Positions 8,932 through 16,828 of a DNA stretch of 37,949 nt are shown here, piece after piece; position 1 is the first letter of the stretch, and every line of letters starts with the position of its first letter. The notes under the pieces were generated by a model. It searched no databases. It saw only the letters and a program-made list of their open reading frames with translations, and was not told where the DNA came from. The stretch comes from CAZJHD01 sp964545855. GTDB taxonomy: Bacteria > Planctomycetota > UBA1135 > JACQFD01. The position numbers and the translations under genes were made by a program. The stretch is from contig CAZJHD010000041.1 in NCBI GenBank assembly GCA_964545855.1, positions 1 to 37,949 of the forward strand. Direction: 5' to 3'.

Positions 8932-10644
8932 ATGACTCGAAGAGCGGCTTGGTTCGCTCTCGCGGCGATCACCACGGTGGTTGCTGGCGTGGCCTTCCTC
9001 GTCGACGCGCGACGGGAGATGCAACGGTGCGCTCCGGCGGTCGCGCCCGCGGTTCCCGAGTACGCGCCCGTTCCTGCAGCCAAGAAGGCGTTCGAGACGA
9101 CGGAGTCTCCCTGGCCCGACCCGATCCGAGATCCGAGCATCGACTCGGAAGCCGTTTCCCGCGAGTTCGGGATCGTCCGCCTCCTCGTGCTCGATCGGGA
9201 GACCTGCGAGCCGGTCGCGGGCGCTCACGTCGGATTCTCGTGGCAGTCCGACGACGGGCACGAGTGCTGGCAATACTCGACGGGAGACAAGACCGACGCG
9301 AGCGGACGGATCTCGATCGAGCTGGAGGCTTCGGTGCCTCGGAGGATCCGGTTCTTCCGACCCACGGCCGGCGAGCGCGCAGGCGACGACGCACCCGTGA
9401 AGGCATGGATGGACGGGGAGATCCTCGATCTGAGCCCTCTCGCACCGGGAGAAGCGCGATCCCTCGTGATGGATCTGCCGCCCTACGAGGAGCACGTCTT
9501 CTGGGGAAGGGTCGTCTCCGACGAGACGGGCGTGCCGATCGAGGGCGCTTCGATCGTCGCTCGCGACGTCACGCGGAGCTCGGCGTCCGCGGATCGACGC
9601 GACGACGATCGGGGACTTGCGGCGACATACAGCGACCCGGCGGGTCTCTTTCGCGTCTCGGTGCCCTCTTGGCAAGGCTTCTGGATCCGGGTCGATGCGG
9701 GAGGCCGCGGAACGCGCGTGGCCAGCGTTCGCGAGGGGCACGAGACCGCGGACGAGGCGCGGCGGATCCCCATGGTCGCGGGCGCAGCGCTGCGCGCGAC
9801 GGTCCGCGAGGCGGGAGGGCGGCCGACCGCGGGAGCCACGGTTCGACTCCGTGCCTGGGGCGGCTTCCTCAACGATCGACCGGGCGACTCCCTGGGTCTC
9901 TCGGACGTCTTCTGGCAGGGAGTCACGGACGAGGAGGGGACTCTCACGCTCGAGGGATTGCCCGCGGAGACGCCTCTCGACATCGAAGTCTGCAGCGGCG
10001 GTCGATGGACGATGCAGGCGGCCCCGATCTCTCTCTCCCCGGGAGAGACGCGCGACTGGACGCGGGTGCTCGGCACGGGAATCACGCTGACCGGCAGGCT
10101 CGTCGACCAGAACGAGTGGACGGTGGCGGGGTGCGAGGTCTGGCTGGTGCCTCGCGAGCGGCTCCAGAGCGGCGGCGATCTCGCCCTCCTCCGGAACGAG
10201 CACGAGAGACTCGCCGCGCACGGAAGGACGGACTGGGAGGGTGTGATCCGGTTCGCCGACGTTGCGCCGGGCGAATACTGGATCGGGCCGCGACCCGGAA
10301 GCGAGCACGGTGTGCTCCGCGTGAGCCCGGCGGCGATGCCGCTCGAGGTCTCGTCCGACGTCGATCAGGACGTGACGGTCCGTGCTTGGTGCGGCCTCTT
10401 CGTCGAGGGACGCGTCGTCGATGCGTCGGGTGACGCTCGGTCGAACGTCCGCGTCGGAGCAGTCCGCGAAGGAGCAGGTGGCTTCGGCGAGTGTCGCACC
10501 GGGAAGGACGGACGATTCCGTCTTGGGCCGCTCCCGGACGCATCGTTTCGCCTGATGCTCCTCCACGAGGGCGGGTTCGTGCCTCCCGACGGATCCGTCG
10601 TCGTGCGCGCGGGCGATACGGATGTGCTCGTTCGCCTGGAGTGA
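8932..10644 (+). CDS. Carboxypeptidase-regulatory-like multi-domain protein, membrane-anchored (paralogue A)
   Basis: A 570-residue protein with an N-terminal signal anchor (about residues 6-24). Repeated carboxypeptidase-regulatory-like beta modules follow, opening at about 80, 184, 280, 380 and 488. Each is marked by a G-x-V-x-D ... P-x-x-G-A pattern such as FWGRVVSDETGVPIEGAS, LTGRLVDQNEWTVAGCEV or FVEGRVVDASGD. The start is the ATG at 8932 with GAGG about 8 bases upstream. It is clearly paralogous to the next gene over most of its length (both share FRVSVP-W, FWIRV, TRVA, EGHE). It ends at VRLE where paralogue B continues with another module, so it lacks the C-terminal part of B. No enzymatic motif is seen. 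The likely location is the periplasm or outer face of the inner membrane; the function is unknown. Confidence 0.8.
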   Translation: MTRRAAWFALAAITTVVAGVAFLVDARREMQRCAPAVAPAVPEYAPVPAAKKAFETTESPWPDPIRDPSIDSEAVSREFGIVRLLVLDRETCEPVAGAHVGFSWQSDDGHECWQYSTGDKTDASGRISIELEASVPRRIRFFRPTAGERAGDDAPVKAWMDGEILDLSPLAPGEARSLVMDLPPYEEHVFWGRVVSDETGVPIEGASIVARDVTRSSASADRRDDDRGLAATYSDPAGLFRVSVPSWQGFWIRVDAGGRGTRVASVREGHETADEARRIPMVAGAALRATVREAGGRPTAGATVRLRAWGGFLNDRPGDSLGLSDVFWQGVTDEEGTLTLEGLPAETPLDIEVCSGGRWTMQAAPISLSPGETRDWTRVLGTGITLTGRLVDQNEWTVAGCEVWLVPRERLQSGGDLALLRNEHERLAAHGRTDWEGVIRFADVAPGEYWIGPRPGSEHGVLRVSPAAMPLEVSSDVDQDVTVRAWCGLFVEGRVVDASGDARSNVRVGAVREGAGGFGECRTGKDGRFRLGPLPDASFRLMLLHEGGFVPPDGSVVVRAGDTDVLVRLE

Positions 10645-10672
10645 TGCGCCGCGCGCGCGCGCCACGAGCAGG

Positions 10673-10724
10673 TAGCATCGCTCTCCCCATGAGCGACGCG
10701 GACTCCGACCGGGAGCGCTGGCTC
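10673..10724 (+). repeat. Duplicated promoter and 5' end of the mutase gene (copy 1)
   Basis: This 52-bp stretch matches 12804-12855 at 49 of 52 positions. It covers the TAGCATCG element, the CTCCCC leader and the first 12 codons of the methylmalonyl-CoA mutase gene. Similarity drops sharply on both sides. Confidence 0.85.
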
Positions 10725-10781
10725 TCGAAGACCTACGGGACCTCCGGCGAGACGAAGGAGGTCGTCTTCCCCGCGCGGTGA
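10689..10781 (+). pseudogene. Relic of a methylmalonyl-CoA mutase gene start (30 codons)
   Basis: A 30-codon open frame begins MSDADSDRERWL; the intact mutase at 12820 begins MSDADADRERWL. After that the two diverge, and the frame stops with a TGA overlapping the ATG of the next gene (TGATG). The promoter-like hexamer TAGCAT is retained at the same 10-nt distance from the ATG as in the intact gene. I read it as the 5' remnant of a second mutase copy lost after tandem duplication of a carboxypeptidase-like gene plus mutase gene. It may still be transcribed and act as a short leader peptide coupled to the downstream gene. It contains AAGGAGG at 10755-10761, but that is 19 bases from the next ATG. 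The similarity is seen directly; the history is inference. Confidence 0.7.
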
Positions 10782-12784
10782 TGCGCTCGCGAAGCCTTCC
10801 TTGGATCGTGCTCGCGGCCGTCGCGCTCCTCGGCGCGAGCTACCTCGCGTTCCGCGAGTCGAGTCGCGATGCGGCCCGAAGCGCTCCCCGGACGGCTCCG
10901 CTCGATCGTGCGGCCCCTCCAGTCCCGGCGCCCGTCGCGTCCGTGCGCGACGAGGAAGCAACAGAGTCGCGAGTCGCGGTGGAGCCGTCCGTGCTTCCCG
11001 ACTCAGAGACGGCGAGCGAACCGAGCCTCGCCGCGAAGGACGCGGAGGCCGAGTCGGCGATGCTTTCTCTTCGGGTCGTCGACGAGGAGACGCGCCTGCC
11101 GGTTCGAGGCGCGCGAGTCGGACTCTGGCGTCCGTCGGCCGACGGTTCCAGCGCCGGCACGGGGTGGATCTTCGGCGAGGAGGATCTCCGCGCGCGAACC
11201 GGGGCGAACGGTCGAGCCACGCTTCGGGCAATGGCTCGTGTTCCTTTGAAGCTGCGGATCGTGCGCCCGAAGGGATCGGTGGGTCCCGACGTCGATCGCG
11301 AAGTCGAGGCCCTCGCTCCGGGCGAGTTGCGCGAGCTGGTCGTCGACTTGCCAGCGCCACGGGAGACCGCCTTCTGGGGGCGCGCCATCGACCGCGACTC
11401 GGGTCTGCCGATCGCCGACGCCCTCATTCCCTTCCACTCTCGCTCGCAGCTCGACCGAGAGTGGCGCTCTGCGCCCGACGACCCCGTTCATTCGCTTCGG
11501 AGCGACGGATCCGGCTTCTTTCGCGTCTCGGTGCCCGCGTGGGAGCAGTTCTGGATCCGAGTCGAAGCAGCCGGCTACTCGACGCGGGTCGCCCGCATCG
11601 GCGAGGGCCACGAGAGCACGGACCGCGCGCGAACGATCCGTCTCCTTCGAGGCGCAACGCTGCGAGCGTCGGTGGCGAGCGCGAGCGGCAGTCCCGTCTC
11701 CGATGTCCAGGTGTGGATCTGGACCGACGGCTACCGCCTCGACGACTCCTCCCTCGGGGATCGCGTCTTCGAAACCGTCGAGTGGATGGGAGTGACCGAC
11801 GCGCGCGGCCTCTGCACGATCGACGGCCTCCCGGCCGACGCGCCTCTCGAAATCGAGGCACGCGCGTGGTTGCGGTCGAAGAGAGAGCCGACGTCGATCC
11901 GTCTCTCCGCCGGCGAGACGCGACTCTGGAGCTGCGTACTCGGCGGGGGCGGCGCGTTGAGCGGGCAGATCGTGGATCAGCACGGAGCTCCGGTCGCGCG
12001 ATCGCAAGTCTGGTTGGTGCCGCGCGGCAAGCTGCCCGGCGGAGACCTCGCGATGTTCCCTTCCTCGACGCACGACGTGATCGTCGGGAGCACCCTGACC
12101 GACGCGGAGGGGAAGTTCCGGATCGAGGACGTAGACCCGGGGGACTATTGGGTCGGTCCGGCCGAGCGATACCCGAGCGAGCCCACCGCCGAATCGGTCT
12201 GCTCCGCAGGGATTCCCGTCACGATGCCGGCAGGCGCCGACCGGGAAGTGACGGTACCCGCCTGGCGCGCTCTCTTCGTCGAAGGACGCGTCGTCGATCC
12301 TTGGAGTATCGGATTGCCTGGAATCCGCGTCTCTGCTCACTGCGAAGGAGGTCCGATCGGGCGAGATGCCACGAGCGCAGCCGAGGGGCGGTTTCGACTT
12401 GGACCGGTCCCGCCGGGTGAGGTGACTCTGCATGCCTCCGTTTGGAGAGAAGGACTCGTGCGAGGTGCGCCCGTCGTCGCGCGCGCCGGCGAGACGGGTC
12501 TTCTCCTGCGGCTCGAGCGAGGCGCGTCTCTCTCGGGGCGCGTCGTCGACGGCCAATCCGGGGCACCGATTCGAGTCGACATCCATGTCCTCGGTTCGGA
12601 CGGTGCTTCCGGATCGTTTGGACGCTCGGATCCCCAGGACGGGCGATTCGAGTTCCACGGTCTCGGAGCGGGCACCTATCGAGTCGTTGCGCGCGCGCCC
12701 GACGGAAGGGCCGGGTATTGCGACAACCTCGTGCTCTCGACGGGCCAAGCCCTGGGCGGTGTCGAAGTGCGCATCCCCCCCTGA
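10781..12784 (+). CDS. Carboxypeptidase-regulatory-like multi-domain protein, membrane-anchored (paralogue B)
   Basis: A 667-residue protein from the ATG at 10781; a GTG one codon earlier is an alternative. A signal anchor at about residues 6-24 is followed by an Ala/Pro/Glu linker to about 95. Carboxypeptidase-regulatory-like modules then open at LRVVDEETRLPVRGARVGLW (about 98), FWGRAIDRDSGLPIADA (about 205), LRASVASASGSPVSDVQV (about 305), LSGQIVDQHGAPVARSQV (about 393), FVEGRVVDPWSIGLPGIRV (about 500) and LSGRVVDGQSGAPIRVDIHV (about 585). It is the tandem paralogue of the preceding gene with one extra C-terminal module. Its start overlaps the stop of the mutase relic, which suggests coupling. 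It lies 35 bp before the intact mutase gene, whose own promoter-like element is in that gap. The function is unknown; an envelope location is inferred. Confidence 0.8.
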   Translation: MRSRSLPWIVLAAVALLGASYLAFRESSRDAARSAPRTAPLDRAAPPVPAPVASVRDEEATESRVAVEPSVLPDSETASEPSLAAKDAEAESAMLSLRVVDEETRLPVRGARVGLWRPSADGSSAGTGWIFGEEDLRARTGANGRATLRAMARVPLKLRIVRPKGSVGPDVDREVEALAPGELRELVVDLPAPRETAFWGRAIDRDSGLPIADALIPFHSRSQLDREWRSAPDDPVHSLRSDGSGFFRVSVPAWEQFWIRVEAAGYSTRVARIGEGHESTDRARTIRLLRGATLRASVASASGSPVSDVQVWIWTDGYRLDDSSLGDRVFETVEWMGVTDARGLCTIDGLPADAPLEIEARAWLRSKREPTSIRLSAGETRLWSCVLGGGGALSGQIVDQHGAPVARSQVWLVPRGKLPGGDLAMFPSSTHDVIVGSTLTDAEGKFRIEDVDPGDYWVGPAERYPSEPTAESVCSAGIPVTMPAGADREVTVPAWRALFVEGRVVDPWSIGLPGIRVSAHCEGGPIGRDATSAAEGRFRLGPVPPGEVTLHASVWREGLVRGAPVVARAGETGLLLRLERGASLSGRVVDGQSGAPIRVDIHVLGSDGASGSFGRSDPQDGRFEFHGLGAGTYRVVARAPDGRAGYCDNLVLSTGQALGGVEVRIPP

Positions 12785-12803
12785 GGGACGCTCTCTCAAC
12801 CGT

Positions 12804-12855
12804 TAGCATCGTTCTCCCCATGAGCGACGCGGACGCAGACCGGGAGCGCTGGCTC
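12804..12855 (+). repeat. Duplicated promoter and 5' end of the mutase gene (copy 2, intact gene)
   Basis: Partner of 10673-10724, with 49 of 52 bases identical. It includes TAGCAT at 12804-12809, ten bases before the ATG at 12820, and no Shine-Dalgarno sequence. A -10 box here would place the transcript start only a few bases before the ATG. Confidence 0.8.
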
Positions 12856-14454
12856 GAGAATTCCTACCGCCCGGCGGTCGAGCGTTCGCCGGAGCGAGAG
12901 CCGGGATTCGAGACGCCGTCGGGCCTGCCGATCGAGCCGCTCTACGGCGACGGCGAGGGGCTCCCCGGCGAGTACCCGTTCACGCGCGGCATCCGCGCGT
13001 CGATGTACCGCGGGCGGCTCTGGACGATGCGCCAGTACGCCGGCTTCGCATCGGCCGCGGAGACGAACGAGCGGTTCCGGTTCCTGCTGGAGCAGGGGCA
13101 GACGGGGTTGTCGACGGCCTTCGATCTCCCGACGCAGATGGGCTACGACCCGGGCCACCCGCTCGCCGAGGGCGAGGTGGGGAAGGTGGGCGTCTCGATC
13201 CCGTCGCTGGCGGAGTTCGAGCGGCTCTTCGAGGGGATCCCGCTGGAGCGCGTCTCGACGTCGATGACGATCAACGCGACGGCGCCGATCCTGCTCTCGA
13301 TGTACGTGGCGCTCGCGCGGCGCCAGGGCGTGCCGAGGGAGAAGATCGAGGGCACGGTCCAGAACGACCTGCTGAAGGAGTTCACCTCGCGCGGCACCTA
13401 TCGCTTCCCGGTGCGCCCCTCGATGCGCCTCGTGGTCGACACGATCGCCTGGGCGAACGAGCACGCGCCGAGCTTCCACCCGATCTCGATCTCGGGCTAC
13501 CACATGCGCGAGGCGGGCTGCACGGCCGAGCAGGAGCTCGCCTTCACGCTCGCGAACGGGATCGCCTACGTGGCGGCGGCCGTGGAGCGCGGCCTCGACC
13601 CCGACCGCTTCGGGAAGCGCCTCTCGTTCTTCTTCAACGCGCACAACCACCTCTTCGAGGAGGTGGCGAAGTTCCGCGCGGCGCGCCGCATGTGGGCGCG
13701 GATCATGCGCGAGCGCTTCGGCGCGAAGAACCCGTCGGCGTGGCAGCTCCGCTTCCACACGCAGACGGCGGGCTCGATGCTCACGAGCCAGCAGCCGGAG
13801 AACAACGTCGTGCGCGTCACGATCCAGGCGCTCGCCGCGATCCTCGGCGGCACGCAGTCGCTCCACACGAACAGCCGCGACGAGGCGCTCTCGCTGCCCT
13901 CGGAGGACGCCGTGCGCACGGCGCTCCGCACGCAGCAGGTGCTCGCGCACGAGTCGGGCGTCGCGGAGACGGCCGACCCTCTCGGCGGCGCGCCCTTCGT
14001 CGAGGCGCTCACGGACGAGCTGGAAGCGCGTGCGACGGCGCTCATCGCGCGGATCGACTCGATGGGCGGCGCCGTGGAGGCCATCGAGACCGGCTTCGTG
14101 CAGCGTGAGATCCACCGCTCGGCGCTGGCGTGGCAGCGCGACGTCGAGTCGGGGAAGCGGACGATCGTCGGCGTGAACCAGTTCACCGTGGAGGAGCCGG
14201 AGCCGCCGGCGGTCTTCCGCGTCGATCCCGCCTCCGTCGACGAGGTGCGACGCAATCTCGACGCGCTGCGCGCGCGCCGCGACGGGTCTGCCGTGCGCGG
14301 AACGCTCGACGTTCTCGAGGGCGCGGCGCGCGACGCGGCGGCGAACCTGCTGCCGCCGATCCTCGCGGCCGTGGAGGCCGAGGCGACGGTGGGGGAGATC
14401 TGCGAGCGGCTCGAGCGCGTCTTCGGCCGCTACCGCGCGCCGTCGGTGATCTGA
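12820..14454 (+). CDS. Methylmalonyl-CoA mutase large-subunit catalytic domain (no B12-binding domain)
   Basis: A 544-residue acyl-CoA mutase catalytic subunit (TIM barrel), expected to interconvert methylmalonyl-CoA and succinyl-CoA with adenosylcobalamin. Family blocks are plain: YPFTRGIRASMYRGRLWTMR, GLSTAFDLPTQMGYD, TVQNDLLKEF, ISISGYHMREAG and TQSLHTNSRDEAL. By alignment from memory to the Propionibacterium enzyme, Tyr73, Gln181, Arg191 and His228 correspond to Tyr89, Gln197, Arg207 and His244. Having both Tyr and Arg favours methylmalonyl-CoA over isobutyryl-CoA, where Phe and Gln occur. The protein ends after VFGRYRAPSVI, so the C-terminal cobalamin-binding domain must come from a separate small subunit not in this window. 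The ATG at 12820 has a TAGCAT box 10 nt upstream and no Shine-Dalgarno. Confidence 0.93.
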   Translation: MSDADADRERWLENSYRPAVERSPEREPGFETPSGLPIEPLYGDGEGLPGEYPFTRGIRASMYRGRLWTMRQYAGFASAAETNERFRFLLEQGQTGLSTAFDLPTQMGYDPGHPLAEGEVGKVGVSIPSLAEFERLFEGIPLERVSTSMTINATAPILLSMYVALARRQGVPREKIEGTVQNDLLKEFTSRGTYRFPVRPSMRLVVDTIAWANEHAPSFHPISISGYHMREAGCTAEQELAFTLANGIAYVAAAVERGLDPDRFGKRLSFFFNAHNHLFEEVAKFRAARRMWARIMRERFGAKNPSAWQLRFHTQTAGSMLTSQQPENNVVRVTIQALAAILGGTQSLHTNSRDEALSLPSEDAVRTALRTQQVLAHESGVAETADPLGGAPFVEALTDELEARATALIARIDSMGGAVEAIETGFVQREIHRSALAWQRDVESGKRTIVGVNQFTVEEPEPPAVFRVDPASVDEVRRNLDALRARRDGSAVRGTLDVLEGAARDAAANLLPPILAAVEAEATVGEICERLERVFGRYRAPSVI

Positions 14455-14470
14455 GGAGGGACCGTCGGCC

Positions 14471-15148
14471 ATGTGCGGACGATTCGCCCTCAACGTCTCG
14501 GCGGAGGATCTCTCGCAGCTCTTCCACGTGGAGGGGCCGCCCTCGCTCCCACGCCGCTACAACGTGGCTCCGACCCAGGAGGTGGTGGCCCTACGCCGCC
14601 TCCCGGAGGCGGCGGGCCCCGAGTACGCGCTCCTTCGCTGGGGCCTCGTGCCCTCCTGGGCGAAGGACCCGTCCATCGGCGCGCGCATGATCAACGCGCG
14701 CTCCGAGACGGTGGCGGAGAAGCCCTCCTTCCGCACGGCGATGAAGAGGCGCCGCTGCCTCGTCGCCGCGAGCGGCTTCTACGAGTGGCAGAAGACCGAC
14801 GGGCAGAAGCAGCCCTGGCTGATCCACCGGCGCGACGGCCGGCCCTTCGCGATGGCGGGACTCTGGGAGAGCTGGAGCGATCCCGCAGGGAGCGCGATCG
14901 AGAGCGTCGCGATCCTGACGACCTCGCCGAACGGCGTGATGGAGCCGCTCCACGACCGCATGCCAGTGATCCTCGCGGAGGCGGACTTCGAGCGGTGGCT
15001 CGACCCGGCGACGATGACGGCGGACCCCGTGCTCCCGCTGCTTCGCCCCTGCCCCGACGACTGGCTCGCGCGCCACCGCGTGAGCCGGCGCGTGAACAAC
15101 CCGCGCAACGACGACGCAGCCTGCATCGAGCCGGTCCCCGACGCGTGA
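14471..15148 (+). CDS. SOS response-associated peptidase (SRAP, YedK/HMCES family)
   Basis: A 225-residue SRAP domain protein. Members cross-link to abasic sites in single-stranded DNA through Cys2, shielding them during replication. All key residues are present: Cys2 right after the initiator Met (MCGRF), Asn31 in YNVAPTQ, Asn75 in INARSET, Glu105 in GFYEWQK, and His161 in PLHDRMPV. Length is normal. An AGGAGG overlapping the mutase stop gives a proper ribosome site about 10 bases before the ATG, and the 16-bp gap suggests co-transcription with the mutase. Its stop overlaps the start of the SagB-like gene (GTGA). No LexA-like box was seen. The family call is very secure. Confidence 0.95.
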   Translation: MCGRFALNVSAEDLSQLFHVEGPPSLPRRYNVAPTQEVVALRRLPEAAGPEYALLRWGLVPSWAKDPSIGARMINARSETVAEKPSFRTAMKRRRCLVAASGFYEWQKTDGQKQPWLIHRRDGRPFAMAGLWESWSDPAGSAIESVAILTTSPNGVMEPLHDRMPVILAEADFERWLDPATMTADPVLPLLRPCPDDWLARHRVSRRVNNPRNDDAACIEPVPDA

Positions 15149-16812
15149 CGGATCTCTCCGGCGCCGACCGCGTGCTCGCCTACCACGAGCGCACGAAGCA
15201 CTACCCCATGCGCTTCGCGCGCTCGCTCGGGTACCTCGATTGGGACAACCAGCCCGATCCGTTCCGCCGCTTCGAGGGGACACGCCTCGTGCCGCTGCTG
15301 CACGATCCGTCGGAGGCGGGCCCGTCCCTCGGCGCCCTCGCCGATCCGCGGGCGCCCTACGCCGCGCCCGCGCCGCTCGCGCTCGCGAGCGTGTCGCGCC
15401 TGCTGGAGCTGGCTCTCGGGCTCACGGCGTGGAAGCAGTACGGGAGCTCGCGCTGGGCTCTGCGGGCGAACCCCTCCAGCGGGAATCTCCATCCGACCGA
15501 GGGCTACGTCGTGCTCCCGGCGGCGGCCGGCCTCGGCGCGAGCCCCGGCGTCTACCACTACGCGAGCCGCGAGCACGCCCTCGAGCAGCGCTGCGTCTTC
15601 GGCGCCGACGTGTGGAAGGAGCTGGCCGAGGGTCTCCCGGACGGGTCGTTCCTCGCGGGCCTCACGTCGATCCACTGGCGCGAGGCGTGGAAGTACGGCG
15701 AGCGCGCCTTCCGCTACTGCCAGCACGACGTGGGGCACGCCGTGGGGGCGCTGCGCTACGCGGCGGCGGCGCTCGGATGGAGCCTGCGCGTGCTCGCGTT
15801 CCCCGGAGACGCCGACGTGGCGTCGGTGCTCGGCGTCGATCGCGCGGGCGACTTCGAGGGCGCCGAGGCCGAGCATCCGGACCTCCTCGCGTGGATCGTG
15901 CCCGGCGCGGCGCCGGCGCCCGGGCTCGCCGCGAGACCATGGCCGCCGGCCGGCGCGCTCGCGCGCTTGCGGTCCTCCGCCTGGTGCGGGCGAGCGAACC
16001 GGCTCAGCACCGAGCACGTAGAGTGGGACGTCATCGACGGCGTGGCGCTCCACGGGGCGAAGACCGCCGGAGCGCCGGGTCTGCCGGCGGGGATCGAGAC
16101 GTTCCCTCCGGGACCGAGCGCCGCCGCCGACGCGACGCTCCCCGCCGCGCGCATCGTGCGGCAGCGCCGCAGCGCCGTCGCCTTCGACGGGGCCACGGGG
16201 ATGCCTCGGGAGCGCTTCTTCGATCTGCTCGACCGGACGCTGCCGCGCGCGGCGTGCGCGCCCTTCGACGCCTTCGAGCACGCGCCGGCGGTGCACATCG
16301 CGCTCTTCGTGCATCGCGTCGAGGGGCTCGAGCCGGGGATCTACTTCCTCCTGCGACGCGCAGGCGCCGCCGAGGCGCTGCGTGCGGCGATGCGTCCCGC
16401 GTTCCCCTGGAGCCGCGTCGCCTCGGCGCCGGCGCATCTCCCGCTGCACCTGCTGAAGCCCGGCGACCACCGTGCCTGGGGACGCAGCATCTCCTGCGAC
16501 CAGGGCATCGCCGGCGACGGCGCCTTCAGCCTCGGGATGGTGACGGAGCTGGAGGGCCCGCTTGCGCGCGAGGGCGCGTCGGCGTATCGGCGGCTCCACT
16601 GGGAGACGGGGCTCGTCGGGCAGGCGCTCTACCTGCAGGCGGAGGCGGCGGGTCTCCGCGGCACGGGCATCGGCTGCTTCTTCGACGACGAGATGCACGG
16701 CGTCCTCGGCATCCGCACGCGCGCCTTCCACACGCTCTACCACTTCGCCGTCGGCTACCCCGTCGACGACACGCGCCTCACGACGCTGCCGGCCTACCCG
16801 GCGGAATCCTGA
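15145..16812 (+). CDS. SagB/ThcOx-like oxidoreductase with two nitroreductase domains
   Basis: A 555-residue flavin-dependent nitroreductase-fold protein of the SagB/ThcOx class, built as two consecutive domains. Domain 1 (about 20-260) has KQYGSSRWALRANPSSGNLHP, a typical FMN-binding start. YHYASREH and the REAWKYGERAFRYCQHDVGH segment complete the site. Domain 2 (about 325-555) has RQRRSAVAFDGATGMPRERF, then GLVGQALYLQAEAAGLRGTG and the closing FHTLYHFAVGYPVDD. It starts at a GTG overlapping the SRAP stop by 4 bp. SagB enzymes oxidise azolines in peptide natural products, but no YcaO cyclodehydratase or precursor peptide is nearby, so that role is not supported. Its partner genes and substrate are unknown. 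It ends 16 bp from a convergent gene. Confidence 0.85.
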   Translation: MTDLSGADRVLAYHERTKHYPMRFARSLGYLDWDNQPDPFRRFEGTRLVPLLHDPSEAGPSLGALADPRAPYAAPAPLALASVSRLLELALGLTAWKQYGSSRWALRANPSSGNLHPTEGYVVLPAAAGLGASPGVYHYASREHALEQRCVFGADVWKELAEGLPDGSFLAGLTSIHWREAWKYGERAFRYCQHDVGHAVGALRYAAAALGWSLRVLAFPGDADVASVLGVDRAGDFEGAEAEHPDLLAWIVPGAAPAPGLAARPWPPAGALARLRSSAWCGRANRLSTEHVEWDVIDGVALHGAKTAGAPGLPAGIETFPPGPSAAADATLPAARIVRQRRSAVAFDGATGMPRERFFDLLDRTLPRAACAPFDAFEHAPAVHIALFVHRVEGLEPGIYFLLRRAGAAEALRAAMRPAFPWSRVASAPAHLPLHLLKPGDHRAWGRSISCDQGIAGDGAFSLGMVTELEGPLAREGASAYRRLHWETGLVGQALYLQAEAAGLRGTGIGCFFDDEMHGVLGIRTRAFHTLYHFAVGYPVDDTRLTTLPAYPAES

Positions 16813-16828
16813 GGGCGGCTCGCTCCTG

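Noticed and set aside
8932..14454. A transposon or insertion sequence as the cause of the duplication
   Set aside because: No transposase and no terminal inverted repeats were found at the block edges.
15145..16812. A thiazole/oxazole-modified peptide cluster around the SagB-like gene
   Set aside because: No YcaO cyclodehydratase, precursor peptide or exporter was found in the neighbourhood.
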